Positions 6,786-16,284 are shown, numbered from the stretch's first letter. The stretch: 41,148 nt of DNA from Amycolatopsis acididurans (GCF_012328925.1 NZ_JAAXLS010000057.1:1-41148); one strand, 5' to 3'. Notes: generated from the sequence alone by a model not told the origin. Translations and numbers: made by a program.

Positions 6786-7790
6786 GTGACTGTTGCGCCT
6801 GAAGGTCGGAAACTGCTGCGGCTCGAAGTCCGCAACAGTGAGACCCCGATCGAGAAGAAGCCGTCCTGGATCAAGACGCGGGCCAAGATGGGCCCGGAGT
6901 TCACCGAGCTCAAGGGCCTGGTGCGCCGGGAGGGCCTGCACACGGTCTGCGAGGAAGCCGGCTGTCCCAACATCTACGAATGCTGGGAGGACCGCGAGGC
7001 GACCTTCCTGATCGGCGGCGACCAGTGCACCCGCCGCTGTGACTTCTGCCAGATCGACACCGGCAAGCCCGCCGCGCTGGACACCAGCGAGCCGCGCAAG
7101 GTCGCCGAGAGCGTCCAGGCGATGGGCCTGCGCTACTCCACCGTCACCGGCGTGGCCCGTGACGACCTGGAAGACGGCGGCGCGTGGCTGTACGCCGAGA
7201 CCGTCCGCCAGATCCACGCGCTCAACCCCGGCACCGGCGTCGAGCTGCTGATCCCCGACTTCAACGCCGACCCCGCGCAGCTGGCCGAGGTGTTCGGCTC
7301 GCGGCCGGAGGTGCTCGCGCACAACGTCGAGACGGTGCCGCGGATCTTCAAGCGGATCCGCCCCGGCTTCCGGTACGCGCGGTCGCTGGAGGTCATCACC
7401 AAGGCCCGCGAGGCCGGACTGGTGACCAAGTCGAACCTGATCCTCGGCATGGGCGAGACCCCCGAGGAGGTCGAGCCCGCGATGCGCGACCTGGTCGACG
7501 CCGGGTGCGAGATCCTGACCATCACCCAGTACCTGCGCCCGTCGCTGCGGCACCACCCGATCGACCGGTGGGTCAAGCCGGAGGAGTTCGTCGAGCACTC
7601 GCGCGTCGCCGAGACGCTGGGCTTCGCCGGGGTCATGGCCGGTCCGCTGGTGCGCTCGTCGTACCGGGCCGGCCGGCTCTACGCCCAGACCAAGGCACAC
7701 CGCGGTGAGGCGCTGCCGGAGAACCTCTCGCACCTGGCCGAGGCCGGGCCGGCCGCCCAGGAAGCCAGCAGCCTGCTCACTAGGGGATGA
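6786..7790 (+). CDS. lipA: Lipoyl synthase LipA
   Basis: 334 residues; a radical-SAM enzyme that inserts two sulfur atoms at C6 and C8 of protein-bound octanoyl groups. The auxiliary 4Fe-4S cluster cysteines CX4CX5C are Cys55, Cys60 and Cys66 (CEEAGCPNIYEC). The radical-SAM CX3CX2C set is Cys81, Cys85 and Cys88 (CTRRCDFC). The conserved C-terminal RSSY is in VRSSYRAGRLY. Length is normal. Works after LipB on E2 and GcvH proteins in the cytosol. The GTG start is supported by the N-terminal length and by the -10 box 7 bases upstream; no ribosome site is obvious. Confidence 0.97.
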   Translation: MTVAPEGRKLLRLEVRNSETPIEKKPSWIKTRAKMGPEFTELKGLVRREGLHTVCEEAGCPNIYECWEDREATFLIGGDQCTRRCDFCQIDTGKPAALDTSEPRKVAESVQAMGLRYSTVTGVARDDLEDGGAWLYAETVRQIHALNPGTGVELLIPDFNADPAQLAEVFGSRPEVLAHNVETVPRIFKRIRPGFRYARSLEVITKAREAGLVTKSNLILGMGETPEEVEPAMRDLVDAGCEILTITQYLRPSLRHHPIDRWVKPEEFVEHSRVAETLGFAGVMAGPLVRSSYRAGRLYAQTKAHRGEALPENLSHLAEAGPAAQEASSLLTRG

Positions 7791-7801
7791 ATCAGGGCTG
7801 A

Positions 7802-7815
7802 TCCCGGAGCCGGGA
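7802..7815. terminator. Weak hairpin after lipA
   Basis: TCCCGG-AG-CCGGGA, a short perfect inverted repeat 12 bases after the lipA stop. Too small to be a strong terminator; it may be incidental. Confidence 0.25.
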
Positions 7816-7875
7816 ACCGTGCCGGTCACGTTACGTTGAACCCACCAGACGGGCGAAACGGACAAGGGGAGAGAC

Positions 7876-8532
7876 GTGGCGCTGGTAACCGAGGTTCTCG
7901 ACTGGCTGCAGAACCTGCCGCAGCCGGCATTGGTCGGCGCCACGGGTGCTCTCGTCTTCCTCGAATGCACCATCGGGCTCGGCTTTCTCGCGCCCGGCGA
8001 GTCGGGGCTGCTGATCGCGGCCACCACCGCGAGCACGGTGCCGCGGTTCCTGATCCTGTGGGCGGTGGTGACGGTCTGTGCCGTCGCCGGTGACTCGATC
8101 GGTTACGCCATCGGCAGACGGTGGGGACCGAAGCTGCGCGAGACGAAGCTGATCCAGCGCTACGGCGTCGACGCGTGGGACAAGGCCACCGGCATCCTGC
8201 AGCGGCGGGGTGCGTGGGCGGTGTTCTTCGCCCGCTTCCTGCCGGTGGTGCGCACGCTCACCCCCGCGGCCGCGGGGACCTCGGGACTGCCGTACCGGAA
8301 GTTCCTCCCGGCCGCGTTCGCGGGCGCGTTCTGCTGGTCGGCGCTGCACATCAGCCTCGGCGCGGCGCTGGGCGAGGCCGCGAAGCGGATCGAGGGCATC
8401 ATGAGCACCGGCGGCCTGATCGTCGTCGGTGTCCTGGCCGCGGTCGCCGTCTTCTTCCTGCTGCGCTGGAAGAAGCGCAAGACGATGAAGGTCGTCGACC
8501 AGGACACCGACACGAAGAGCAAGGCTTCCTAG
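7876..8532 (+). CDS. DedA/VTT-family membrane protein
   Basis: 218 residues with about five membrane segments. Family features: the acidic/Gly loop FLECTIGLGFLAPGESGLLIA (Glu and PGE), GDSIGYAIGRRWG, and the re-entrant FFARFLPVVRTLTPAAAG with the conserved Arg residues. DedA proteins act in lipid scramblase/undecaprenyl-phosphate recycling and envelope homeostasis; which lipid this one moves is unknown. The C-terminal tail is short, basic and cytosolic. GTG start with AGGGGAGAG upstream. The stop codon region overlaps that of the convergent acyl-CoA dehydrogenase gene by four bases. Confidence 0.9.
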   Translation: MALVTEVLDWLQNLPQPALVGATGALVFLECTIGLGFLAPGESGLLIAATTASTVPRFLILWAVVTVCAVAGDSIGYAIGRRWGPKLRETKLIQRYGVDAWDKATGILQRRGAWAVFFARFLPVVRTLTPAAAGTSGLPYRKFLPAAFAGAFCWSALHISLGAALGEAAKRIEGIMSTGGLIVVGVLAAVAVFFLLRWKKRKTMKVVDQDTDTKSKAS

Positions 8533-10436
8533 CTCTTGATGGGCCGGTGCACGTTGGTGGCCTCGGAGGCCCCGGCCCGCCAGTCCGCGATCCACGGGCC
8601 GGTGCCTTCGCTCGGGTCGAAGATGCCCTCCTCCAGCCACGTGTACCGCCCGCCGAGCACCTGCTTGGTGAGCTCGACGTTGGCGTCGTCGGTGTTGTCC
8701 CACAGGGCGTCGAACAGGTTCTCGACGCGCAGCTTCGCCTGGCGGCAGAACACGTCGGCCAGCTCGCGTGCGGCGTCGGTGTCCTGCATCTGGGCGCGCA
8801 CGCAACTGGCGGCCATCGCGAACAGCTCCGCGCCGATGTCCACGATCCGGGCGAGGAAGCCCTGGCGCTTTTCCAGAGCCGCCTGCCAGCGCGCCATGCC
8901 GTAGAACGTGGACCGCGCGAGCTTGCGGGCGGTGCGTTCGACGTAGCGCAGATGCGGGGCCAGCACGCCGAACTCGCGGAACGACGTGGGCACCTGCCCC
9001 TTGCCGCCGACCAGCTGCGGCAGCCATTTCGCGTAGAAGCCGCTCGCCTTGGCCGCGGCCTTCGCCTTGGTCTGCAGGTCCGCCTCGGCGTCGGCGAGCG
9101 CCCCGGCCGCGGACAGGTGCGCGTCCACGGCCTCGCGGGCGATCAGCAGGTGCATGATCTCGGTCGAACCTTCGAAGATGCGGTTGATCCGCAGGTCCCG
9201 GACAAGCTGCTCGACGCCGACCGCCCGCTCCCCGCGCGCCGCCAGCGACGCCGCCGTCTCGTAGCCGCGCCCGCCGCGGATCTGCATCAGCTCGTCGGCG
9301 ACCTTGCACGACATCTCGCTGGCCCACAGCTTCGCCAGCGCCGCCTCGATCCGGATGTCGTTGCGGCCCTCGTCGCTCATGTACCCGGACAGTTCCTGCA
9401 CGCTTTCCATGGCATACGTCGTGGCGGCGATGAACGAGATCTTGTTCGCGACCGCGGCGTGCTCGGCGATCGGCTTGCCCCACTGGACCCGTTCCGCCGA
9501 CCATTCGCGCGCGATCTTCAGGCACCACTTGCCCGCTCCGGCGCACATCGACGGGATCGACAGCCGTCCCGTGTTCAGTGTCGCGAGCGCGATCTTGAGG
9601 CCCTTGCCTTCACCGCCGACGACGTTTTCCTTGGGCACGCGCACCTTGTGGAACCGGGTCACGCCGTTTTCGATGCCGCGCAGGCCCATGAACGCGTTGC
9701 GCCGTTCGACGGTGATTCCGGGCGTGTCCATCTCGACGATGAACGCCGTCACGCCGCCGCGGTGCCCGTCGGATTTGGGCACCCGCGCCATGACGACGAC
9801 GAGTTCGGCCACGACGCCGTTGGTGGTCCACAGCTTCACGCCGTCGAGTTCGTAGGCCTCGCCGTCCTCGGTCGGCACCGCCGAGGTCGCCAGCCGCGCG
9901 GGATCGGAGCCGACGTCGGGCTCGGTCAGCAGGAACGCGGTGACCGCGCCCTTGGCGCAGCGTGGCAGGAACTTCTGTTTCTGCTCCGGGGTTCCGGCGA
10001 GCTTGAGCGGCTCCGGGACGCCGATGGACTGGTGCGCCGAGAGCAGCACGCCGAGCGTCGGATGCACCGAGCCGACGAGCATCAGCGCGCGGTTGTAGGC
10101 GACCTGGGACAGGCCGAGACCGCCGTAGGACTCGGGGATCTTGATGCCGAAGCAGCCGAGTTCGGCCAGTCCCTTGACGTACTCGTCGGGGATCTGCGCC
10201 TCGCGTTCGATCACCGTGCCGTCCACGGTCGCGCAGTACTCGCGCAGGGCCGTCAGGAACTTCTCGGCCTTGGCCTCGGCTTCCGGGGTCGCGCGCGGAT
10301 GCGGGTGGACCAGGTCGAGCCGGAACCGGCCGAGGTAGAGCTCCTTGGCGAAGGAGGGCTTGTGCCAGCCGGACTCCCGCGACTCTTCGGCGAGAGCACG
10401 AGCTTCCTTTTCCGTCACCTTCGTTCGAGTCGCCAT
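8529..10436 (-). CDS. Acyl-CoA dehydrogenase, FadE10-like long form
   Basis: 635 residues from the ATG at 10436, which has a GAGGAGGG ribosome site; a start 12 codons upstream is less likely. FAD-dependent alpha,beta-dehydrogenation of an acyl-CoA. The acyl-CoA dehydrogenase core is complete: FLLTEPDVGSDPA and WTTNG for FAD and substrate, MQIRGGRGYE, and RIFEGSTEI with the probable catalytic base Glu422, the position used by VLCAD/ACAD9. A C-terminal extension of about 190 residues also fits the VLCAD/ACAD9 type. The N-terminus (ALAEESRESGWHKPSFAKEL) recalls Mycobacterium FadE10; this is from memory of that family. Chain-length preference is unknown. Confidence 0.9.
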   Translation of the reverse strand: MATRTKVTEKEARALAEESRESGWHKPSFAKELYLGRFRLDLVHPHPRATPEAEAKAEKFLTALREYCATVDGTVIEREAQIPDEYVKGLAELGCFGIKIPESYGGLGLSQVAYNRALMLVGSVHPTLGVLLSAHQSIGVPEPLKLAGTPEQKQKFLPRCAKGAVTAFLLTEPDVGSDPARLATSAVPTEDGEAYELDGVKLWTTNGVVAELVVVMARVPKSDGHRGGVTAFIVEMDTPGITVERRNAFMGLRGIENGVTRFHKVRVPKENVVGGEGKGLKIALATLNTGRLSIPSMCAGAGKWCLKIAREWSAERVQWGKPIAEHAAVANKISFIAATTYAMESVQELSGYMSDEGRNDIRIEAALAKLWASEMSCKVADELMQIRGGRGYETAASLAARGERAVGVEQLVRDLRINRIFEGSTEIMHLLIAREAVDAHLSAAGALADAEADLQTKAKAAAKASGFYAKWLPQLVGGKGQVPTSFREFGVLAPHLRYVERTARKLARSTFYGMARWQAALEKRQGFLARIVDIGAELFAMAASCVRAQMQDTDAARELADVFCRQAKLRVENLFDALWDNTDDANVELTKQVLGGRYTWLEEGIFDPSEGTGPWIADWRAGASEATNVHRPIKS

Positions 10437-10585
10437 CGTCACGCCCTCCTCGCCGAGCCGTGTCAAGATCAATGTGATGCGCGTTACTCTCCAGTGTTAC
10501 TTATCGGTAGCGCCAGCGCCACCCTGTCGAGTCACACCGCTCACGACTGATGGCATCCGGCCGCGCGACGCGGGACTATTCGGAT

Positions 10586-11455
10586 ATGCCCGAGGTGCGC
10601 CTGCCCAGACCCGTCGGGTTCGTGCTCGGCGGCGGCGGAAGCCTCGGCGCCATGCAGGTCGGCATGCTGCGCGCGCTGCACGAACACGACCTGCGGCCCG
10701 ATCTCGTCGTCGGCACGTCCGTCGGCTCGCTCAACGGTGCCGTGCTGGCGAAGGATCCGGCCGACGCGATCGAGCGGCTGCACAAGACGTGGGCGCACAT
10801 GACGCGGCAGGAAGCCTTCCCCGGCGGCGTTTTCAGCCGGGTCCGGACCCTGGCGCACGCGAAGACGCATCTGTTTCCCAGTACCGGCCTGAGCTCGATC
10901 ATCACCGAGCAACTGGGCGCCGGCGCGACCTTCGAGGATCTCGCGCTGCCGCTCGGTGTCGTGGCCACCGAGGTCGATACGGCCGAACCGTTGCTGATCA
11001 CCGAGGGCGAACTGCTGCCGCCGCTGCTCGCCAGCGCCGCGATCCCCGGGATCTACCAGGCGGTCGAGTACGAAGGCCGCACACTGTACGACGGCGGGCT
11101 CGTCGCGAACGTGCCGCTGCGGCAGGCGTTGTCGATGGGCGCGAAGTCGCTCGTGGTGCTCGACTGCGCGTTTCCCGGGCAGATCCCGTCCCCGCCGCAC
11201 ACGATCGCCGAGGTGCTGATGTACACGGCGATGGTCAGCATGCGCAACCAGGCCGTACTGGAGGCGCCGATCGCGGCGGCGGAGGTGCCCGTGGTGTATC
11301 TGCCGGGCCCGGTGCCGGTGCGGATGAGCCCGCTGGACTTCCGGCACACCGATCAGCTCGCGAACAGCGCGTACGACGCCGCGAACAGCTATCTCGACAA
11401 GCTCACTGTGGACGGTCCGGGCCTGTACGGCGGGCCAGGCGTAAAGGTCGCGTGA
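10586..11455 (+). CDS. Patatin-like phospholipase/esterase
   Basis: 289 residues. Oxyanion loop GGGGSLGAMQ (15-24), nucleophile elbow GTSVGS with Ser45, and the second dyad residue Asp169 in YDGG. No signal peptide is seen, so a cytosolic or membrane-associated acyl hydrolase is likely, close to the RssA/patatin bacterial group. The start is the ATG at 10586; an in-frame ATG at 10550 would add a non-conserved tail. Divergent from the acyl-CoA dehydrogenase gene with a 149-bp gap, so coordinated lipid turnover is possible but not shown. Confidence 0.88.
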   Translation: MPEVRLPRPVGFVLGGGGSLGAMQVGMLRALHEHDLRPDLVVGTSVGSLNGAVLAKDPADAIERLHKTWAHMTRQEAFPGGVFSRVRTLAHAKTHLFPSTGLSSIITEQLGAGATFEDLALPLGVVATEVDTAEPLLITEGELLPPLLASAAIPGIYQAVEYEGRTLYDGGLVANVPLRQALSMGAKSLVVLDCAFPGQIPSPPHTIAEVLMYTAMVSMRNQAVLEAPIAAAEVPVVYLPGPVPVRMSPLDFRHTDQLANSAYDAANSYLDKLTVDGPGLYGGPGVKVA

Positions 11456-11581
11456 GCGCGGAAAACGAGTCGTGACGCACGCCACTGCGATGCAACAAGC
11501 CGGGCCGGAGGGCGTCTACCCGGTGGCGGTAGTTTTGAAGACTCAGGCGTGCCACCCCCGACCCTCCACAAAAGAGACCAC

Positions 11582-12811
11582 ATGGTGTTCAGAAAGTCTG
11601 TACTTTTTTCCAGAAGAGGCCGCTTCGGCGCTTTCGCCGGACTTTTGCTGGTCGGCGTCCTCGCACTGTCGGCGTGCACTTCCGGCAATTCGGGCAATGG
11701 TTCTGGTACCGGTAATTCCGGGCAAACCTCGCCGGCCGCTCCCGCGGTCGCAGTGTCGATCGAGCCCGCCAACGCCACCGACGTCAACCCGACCACCCCG
11801 ATCGTCGTCAAGGCGGCCAACGGCACGCTGACCGACGTGACGGTGAGCAACAGCGACAAGGGCAGCAAGGTCGGCGGCACGCTCTCGGCGGACAAGACCA
11901 CGTGGACCTCCAAGGACGTCCTCGGCTACGGCGCGACCTACACCGTGCTCGCGCACGCCGCCGACTCGTCCGGGAAAACCGTTGAACAGCAAGGCAAGGT
12001 GACGACGGTCAAGCCGTCGAAGCAGGCGAACGCGAACCTGATCCCGGCGCCGTCGTCGGTCGCGCAGACCGGGGTGGGCGTCGGCCAGCCGATCGTGTTC
12101 CAGTTCAGCTACGCGGTGAAGAACAAGGCCGATGTGGAAAAGCAGCTGTCGGTGCAGTCGAACCCGCCGCAGCAGGGCTCGTGGTACTGGGTCGACGACA
12201 AGAACGTGCACTACCGGCCCAAGGAATACTGGCAGCCCGGCACCACGCTGACCGTTTCGGCGAAGATCTACGGGGTCGACTTCGGCAACGGCGTCTACGG
12301 TGCGGAGGACCGCACGGAGACCTACCACGTGCACGATTCGTGGATCGCCAAGGCCGACGGCAACACCGAGCAGATGCAGATCTTCCACAATGGACAAATG
12401 GTGAAGTCCATGCCGATCTCGATGGGCAAGGACGCGACACCGACGCACCTTGGCGCGCACGTCATCTCGTTCAAGGCACAGACCTACACAATGGACTCGT
12501 GCACCTACGGCGTCTGTCAGGGTGACCCGAACTGGTACCGCTCCGACGAAAAGTGGTCGGAACGCATTTCCAACGACGGCGAGTTCGTGCACGAGAACCC
12601 CAACAGCGTGGGCGCACAGGGCAGCTCGAACGTCTCGCACGGCTGCATCAACCTCAACGCCGACAACGCGCAGTGGTTCTTCAACAACCTGGGCCTCGGC
12701 GACGTGGTCGAGGTGACCAACTCGGGCGGCAAGCAACTCCCGGTGTGGGACCTCTACGGCGACTGGGCGCTGTCCTGGGACCAGTGGCAGCAGGGCAGCG
12801 CGCTGAAGTAG
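11582..12811 (+). CDS. L,D-transpeptidase lipoprotein (Ldt)
   Basis: 409 residues. A basic N-terminus and hydrophobic stretch end in the lipobox LSAC with Cys32 lipidated, then a Gly/Ser/Asn linker. Two Ig-like domains follow (about 60-155 and 160-255), then a YkuD catalytic domain with HLGAHVISF and the active-site motif SNVSHGCIN, catalytic Cys355. Architecture and length match mycobacterial LdtMt2, whose catalytic residue is Cys354. It should form 3-3 peptidoglycan cross-links outside the membrane and be resistant to most penicillins. ATG at 11582 is preceded only by AAAAGAGA; an ATG 11 codons earlier would spoil the signal peptide. Confidence 0.93.
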   Translation: MVFRKSVLFSRRGRFGAFAGLLLVGVLALSACTSGNSGNGSGTGNSGQTSPAAPAVAVSIEPANATDVNPTTPIVVKAANGTLTDVTVSNSDKGSKVGGTLSADKTTWTSKDVLGYGATYTVLAHAADSSGKTVEQQGKVTTVKPSKQANANLIPAPSSVAQTGVGVGQPIVFQFSYAVKNKADVEKQLSVQSNPPQQGSWYWVDDKNVHYRPKEYWQPGTTLTVSAKIYGVDFGNGVYGAEDRTETYHVHDSWIAKADGNTEQMQIFHNGQMVKSMPISMGKDATPTHLGAHVISFKAQTYTMDSCTYGVCQGDPNWYRSDEKWSERISNDGEFVHENPNSVGAQGSSNVSHGCINLNADNAQWFFNNLGLGDVVEVTNSGGKQLPVWDLYGDWALSWDQWQQGSALK

Positions 12812-12827
12812 CGGTCATGATGGGGGC

Positions 12828-13571
12828 ATGACGACGGTGCAACGGGCCAGGGAGCTGGTGGCGGGGGCGAGCCGCATCGTGGCGCTGACGGGAGCCGGGG
12901 TCTCCACCGAGTCGGGGATCCCGGACTTCCGCGGCCCGCAAGGGGTGTGGACGCGCAATCCCGCGGCGGAGCGGTTGTCCAACATCGACGACTACGTGGC
13001 CAGCCGCGAGGTGCGCGAGGAGTCCTGGCAGGGCCGGCTGGACCACCCGGCGTGGCAGGCCGAACCCAACGCGGCGCACCGGGCCTTCGTCGAACTGGAG
13101 CGGCGCGGCAAGCTCGCGGCGCTGCTGACTCAGAACATCGACGGCCTGCACCAGAAGGCGGGCTCGAATCCGGACCTGGTGCTGGAACTGCACGGCACGA
13201 TCGCCGAGTCGGTGTGCCTGTCCTGCGGCGACCGGCGCGATATGCACGAGACGCTGGACCGGGTGCGCGCCGGCGAGGCCGATCCGGACTGCCAGTACTG
13301 CGGCGGGATCCTCAAGTCCGCCACCATCTCCTTCGGCCAGCCGCTGGACGTCGAGGTGCTCGAACGTGCGCGGGTCGCGGCGATGACCTGCGATCTGATG
13401 ATCGCCGCCGGTACCTCGCTGACCGTGGAGCCCGCCGCGGGCCTCGTCGCCATCGCGGCCTCCGCCGGAGCTGCGGTGATCATCTGCAACGACGCCGAAA
13501 CCCCGTACGACGGGATAGCCGATTTCCTGCTGCGCGACCGGCTCAGCGAGGTGCTGCCCGCGCTCCTGTGA
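12828..13571 (+). CDS. Sir2-family NAD-dependent protein deacylase
   Basis: 247 residues. NAD-binding GAGVSTESGIPDFRG (residues 22-36), TQNIDGLH (101-108), catalytic His122 in ELHGT, and a zinc ribbon of Cys130, Cys133, Cys155 and Cys158. GTSLTVEPAAGL and ICND close the Rossmann fold. Removes acetyl or other acyl groups from lysines with NAD+. The absence of the Tyr/Arg pair typical of desuccinylases (CobB/SIRT5) suggests a deacetylase. It begins 16 bases after the transpeptidase stop with a GGGGG ribosome site, so the two may be co-transcribed. Confidence 0.93.
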   Translation: MTTVQRARELVAGASRIVALTGAGVSTESGIPDFRGPQGVWTRNPAAERLSNIDDYVASREVREESWQGRLDHPAWQAEPNAAHRAFVELERRGKLAALLTQNIDGLHQKAGSNPDLVLELHGTIAESVCLSCGDRRDMHETLDRVRAGEADPDCQYCGGILKSATISFGQPLDVEVLERARVAAMTCDLMIAAGTSLTVEPAAGLVAIAASAGAAVIICNDAETPYDGIADFLLRDRLSEVLPALL

Positions 13572-13580
13572 TCGGCGGGA

Positions 13581-15725
13581 TCAGTGTCCTCGCCGGGCCG
13601 GGATCGGGATCGGCTCGGTGACGGCTTCCGCGTCCTGCGCCACGGGAACCGGCCCGATGCCGCGTCGCTGCAGCTTGTGCCACGGCAGCCGGGCACCGGC
13701 CACGGCGGTGACCACCGACTGCACCACCACCAGGTACATCAGTTGCCGGTAGACGACCTGCTGCGCCGCCAGGTACAGCAGCGGGCGCAGCGGCTCGCGG
13801 TCGAGCCGGAACGCGACGATGCCGGGAATGACCTGCAGCACAAGGAAGAACAGCCAGTAGCCGAGCAGCACCGGCCAGCGTTGGGTGAACATCCCGAAGA
13901 TCGCGGCGGCGTCCACGAACGGCGCCAGCACGGGAAGCAGCACCTGGAACAGCAGGAGGTAGGGCAGGCCGCGACGCCCGAGCCGCCCGCCCGTGCCCCG
14001 TTCCAGCACGGCCCGACGGTGCTTCCACACCGCCTGCAGCGTGCCGTAGCACCACCGGTACCGCTGCTTCCACAGCTGCCCCAGCGTCGCGGGTGCCTCG
14101 GTCCACGCGATCGCCGTCGGCTCGTACACCACGCGCCATCCCGCGCGTTCCAGCGCCATGGTGAGGTCGGTGTCCTCGGCGAGCGTGTCCACCGGCACCC
14201 CGCCGCAGCGCAGCACCGCCCGCCTGCGGAACGCGCCGACCGCCCCGGGCACGGTCGGCATACATTCGCCCACGTCGTACATGCGGCGGTCGAGGTTGAA
14301 CCCGATCACGTACTCGATGTGCTGCCACTTGCCGAGCAGCCCGCCGCGGTTGGCCACCTTCGCGTTGCCGGAGACCGCGCCGACGTCCGGATCGGCGAAC
14401 GGCCGCACGATGGCGCGCACCGCCCCGGCGTCGAGCACGGTGTCGCCGTCGACCATCACGACGAGCTCGGTGCGCGCCGCGGCGAGCCCGGTGTTCAGCG
14501 CGGCGGCCTTGCCCGCGTTGCGCTGCTTGATGAGCCGGACCCGCGAGGACACCAGCCGCTCCACGATCTCGGCGGTGCCGTCCGTCGAACCGTCGTCCAC
14601 CACGATCACTTCGACCGGATGCGTCGAGGCGAGCAGGGACGAGATGGTGGCCTCGATACCCGCTTCCTCGTTGTAGGCGGGCACGATCACGGTCACCGGG
14701 CCGCGGATCGGTTTTCGCTTGCGCGGGCGGCGGCGCACGTGCACCGCGGTCGCGGCGAGCACGAAGATCATGCGCGCGATCGCGAGCACGCCGGCCGCGA
14801 CCATGAGCACGGTCAGCGAGCCCGCCACGAACTGGCTGAGCCGCACGGCGAACACGAACACCGTGCCCGCGACCTTCGTCCGCAGATCGGCGGGCGAGTC
14901 CGTGCCGGTCACGCCGACCGCGCCGCTCACCGTGTCGAACCGCCAGCCCTGGGCCTGCAGCGCCGGGATCAGCCGTTCGAGCGCGGCGACGGTCTGCGAA
15001 CGGTCGCCGCCCGCGTCGTGGAACAGCACCACGGCACCCTTGCCGTCCCGTGGTGTCGCATTGGCCACGACGGCGCCCATGCCGGGCTGCCGCCAGTCCT
15101 CGGAGTCGAGATCGGAGAGCACGACCAGCCTGCCGTCCGCGCCGATGCGCCGCACCGCCTGCCATTCCGCGTCGTCGAGGCTGGCCGGGCTGCTCGAGTA
15201 CGGCGGGCGCACCAGCGACGGGACCACTCCGGCGGCGTGGGCGAGCGCGAGGTCGGTGGCCTGGAGTTCGAGGTTCTGCCGCAGCGGGCCGGTATCGCGC
15301 AGGTCCGGATGGCTCATGGTGTGGTTGCCGATCTCGTGGCCGTCGGCGAGCACCTGGCGCACCAGATCCGGGTGTTGCGCCGCGCGTGCCCCCGTTTCGA
15401 AGAACGTCGCGTGCACCTGGTAGCGGGCCAGCACGTCCAGCACCGCGGGAGTCCATTGTGGATCGGGTCCGTCGTCGAAGGTGAGCGCGATCGTCTTGTC
15501 GTGCGGGCGCAGCGCGACCGGCGTGCTCGTCCGGGCATCGATCAGCGCGCCACCGTTGCTGATCGCCGAGGGCACCGTCGCCGCGGCGCCGGTCGGTGCG
15601 ATCTCGTCGTCGTTGAACGAGCCGAACACGACGGCGTTGAGGGCGAGCAGCAGGACGGTGAAGGCCAGCACCGTGCACAGCAACAGCCAATGCGCCCTCG
15701 GCGGCGCGGCCACGCGATGTTTCAT
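13581..15725 (-). CDS. Membrane NodB polysaccharide deacetylase - GT2 glycosyltransferase fusion
   Basis: 714 residues. Order: one membrane helix (about 12-34); an external NodB deacetylase domain (75-265) with TFDDGPD (Asp84, Asp85), the metal ligands His135 and His139 in NHTMSH, RPPY and the final VLFHDAGG; two helices (285-330); a cytosolic GT2 domain (343-560) with VPAYNEE, DDGS, DGD (426-428), AED (516-518) and QRYRW (554-558), the processive-synthase signature; then four or so C-terminal helices. It probably makes and deacetylates a beta-linked N-acetylhexosamine polymer, combining in one chain what PgaB and PgaC do separately. It overlaps the upstream gene by one base (TGATG). Confidence 0.9.
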   Translation of the reverse strand: MKHRVAAPPRAHWLLLCTVLAFTVLLLALNAVVFGSFNDDEIAPTGAAATVPSAISNGGALIDARTSTPVALRPHDKTIALTFDDGPDPQWTPAVLDVLARYQVHATFFETGARAAQHPDLVRQVLADGHEIGNHTMSHPDLRDTGPLRQNLELQATDLALAHAAGVVPSLVRPPYSSSPASLDDAEWQAVRRIGADGRLVVLSDLDSEDWRQPGMGAVVANATPRDGKGAVVLFHDAGGDRSQTVAALERLIPALQAQGWRFDTVSGAVGVTGTDSPADLRTKVAGTVFVFAVRLSQFVAGSLTVLMVAAGVLAIARMIFVLAATAVHVRRRPRKRKPIRGPVTVIVPAYNEEAGIEATISSLLASTHPVEVIVVDDGSTDGTAEIVERLVSSRVRLIKQRNAGKAAALNTGLAAARTELVVMVDGDTVLDAGAVRAIVRPFADPDVGAVSGNAKVANRGGLLGKWQHIEYVIGFNLDRRMYDVGECMPTVPGAVGAFRRRAVLRCGGVPVDTLAEDTDLTMALERAGWRVVYEPTAIAWTEAPATLGQLWKQRYRWCYGTLQAVWKHRRAVLERGTGGRLGRRGLPYLLLFQVLLPVLAPFVDAAAIFGMFTQRWPVLLGYWLFFLVLQVIPGIVAFRLDREPLRPLLYLAAQQVVYRQLMYLVVVQSVVTAVAGARLPWHKLQRRGIGPVPVAQDAEAVTEPIPIPARRGH

Positions 15726-16216
15726 CAGGGATGGCGTCCCGTGGAGGTGTCCTTGCCGGGCGGTACCGACGGGGCATGGGTGTTGCGGCTGGTGGAGGCG
15801 GCGAGGGTGGTCCCGGCGCCAGGGGCCGGAGCCGCGGCGGTGGTGAGGGCGACCGCCCCGGCGATATCCGGCGCGGGCGGGAGCTGATCCGGGTTGGCGG
15901 AGGTCGTGACGTCTCCCTGCGTCGTGCCCGGCACCGTCGCGGGGCCGGCCGGAGCGGGCGCGACGGGCGGCGCCGCGTTCGGTGGGGCCGGTGTGGCGGG
16001 GTTGTTCACCACCGGCAGCGGCAGCAGTGGCGACGACGGGATGGGCGCACCGAGCAGCGCCGCGACCAGTGCCGCGACATACAGGCCCACCAGGGCGCAC
16101 CCAGCGATCACGACCCCGCGCAGGAGCCTGCCTCGGCGTCCGGAGGGATCGGCGAACACGGAGTCGACCGTGTCCAGTTCGACGGTGTCCGCCGTTTCCA
16201 GATCGATGTCGGTCAT
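15725..16216 (-). CDS. Single-pass membrane protein with a Pro/Ala-rich exterior, unknown
   Basis: 163 residues from an ATG with GGGAGGA seven bases upstream. A short acidic N-terminus (MTDIDLETADTVELDTVDS) is followed by a basic stretch, one membrane helix (about 42-62), and a low-complexity Pro/Ala/Thr tail of about 100 residues that should lie outside the membrane. It ends within the start codon of the deacetylase-glycosyltransferase gene, so they are translationally coupled. By position it may be an accessory or anchoring subunit for that polysaccharide synthase. No known domain recognised. Confidence 0.75.
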   Translation of the reverse strand: MTDIDLETADTVELDTVDSVFADPSGRRGRLLRGVVIAGCALVGLYVAALVAALLGAPIPSSPLLPLPVVNNPATPAPPNAAPPVAPAPAGPATVPGTTQGDVTTSANPDQLPPAPDIAGAVALTTAAAPAPGAGTTLAASTSRNTHAPSVPPGKDTSTGRHP

Positions 16217-16284
16217 GATCCTCCCTGCTCGGGGAGGCAAGTTTAAATGATGAAAAGTCGATCAGAATTGCGGTGCCGAAATCA

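Noticed and set aside
5268..8036. A 922-codon minus-strand frame over the SDR and lipA genes
   Set aside because: Shadow of certain genes on the other strand; low-complexity Arg/Gly/Ala product.
10486..10505. Two GTTAC words in the gap between the acyl-CoA dehydrogenase and patatin genes as an operator
   Set aside because: They are short direct repeats without symmetry, and no regulator gene is adjacent; chance is likely.
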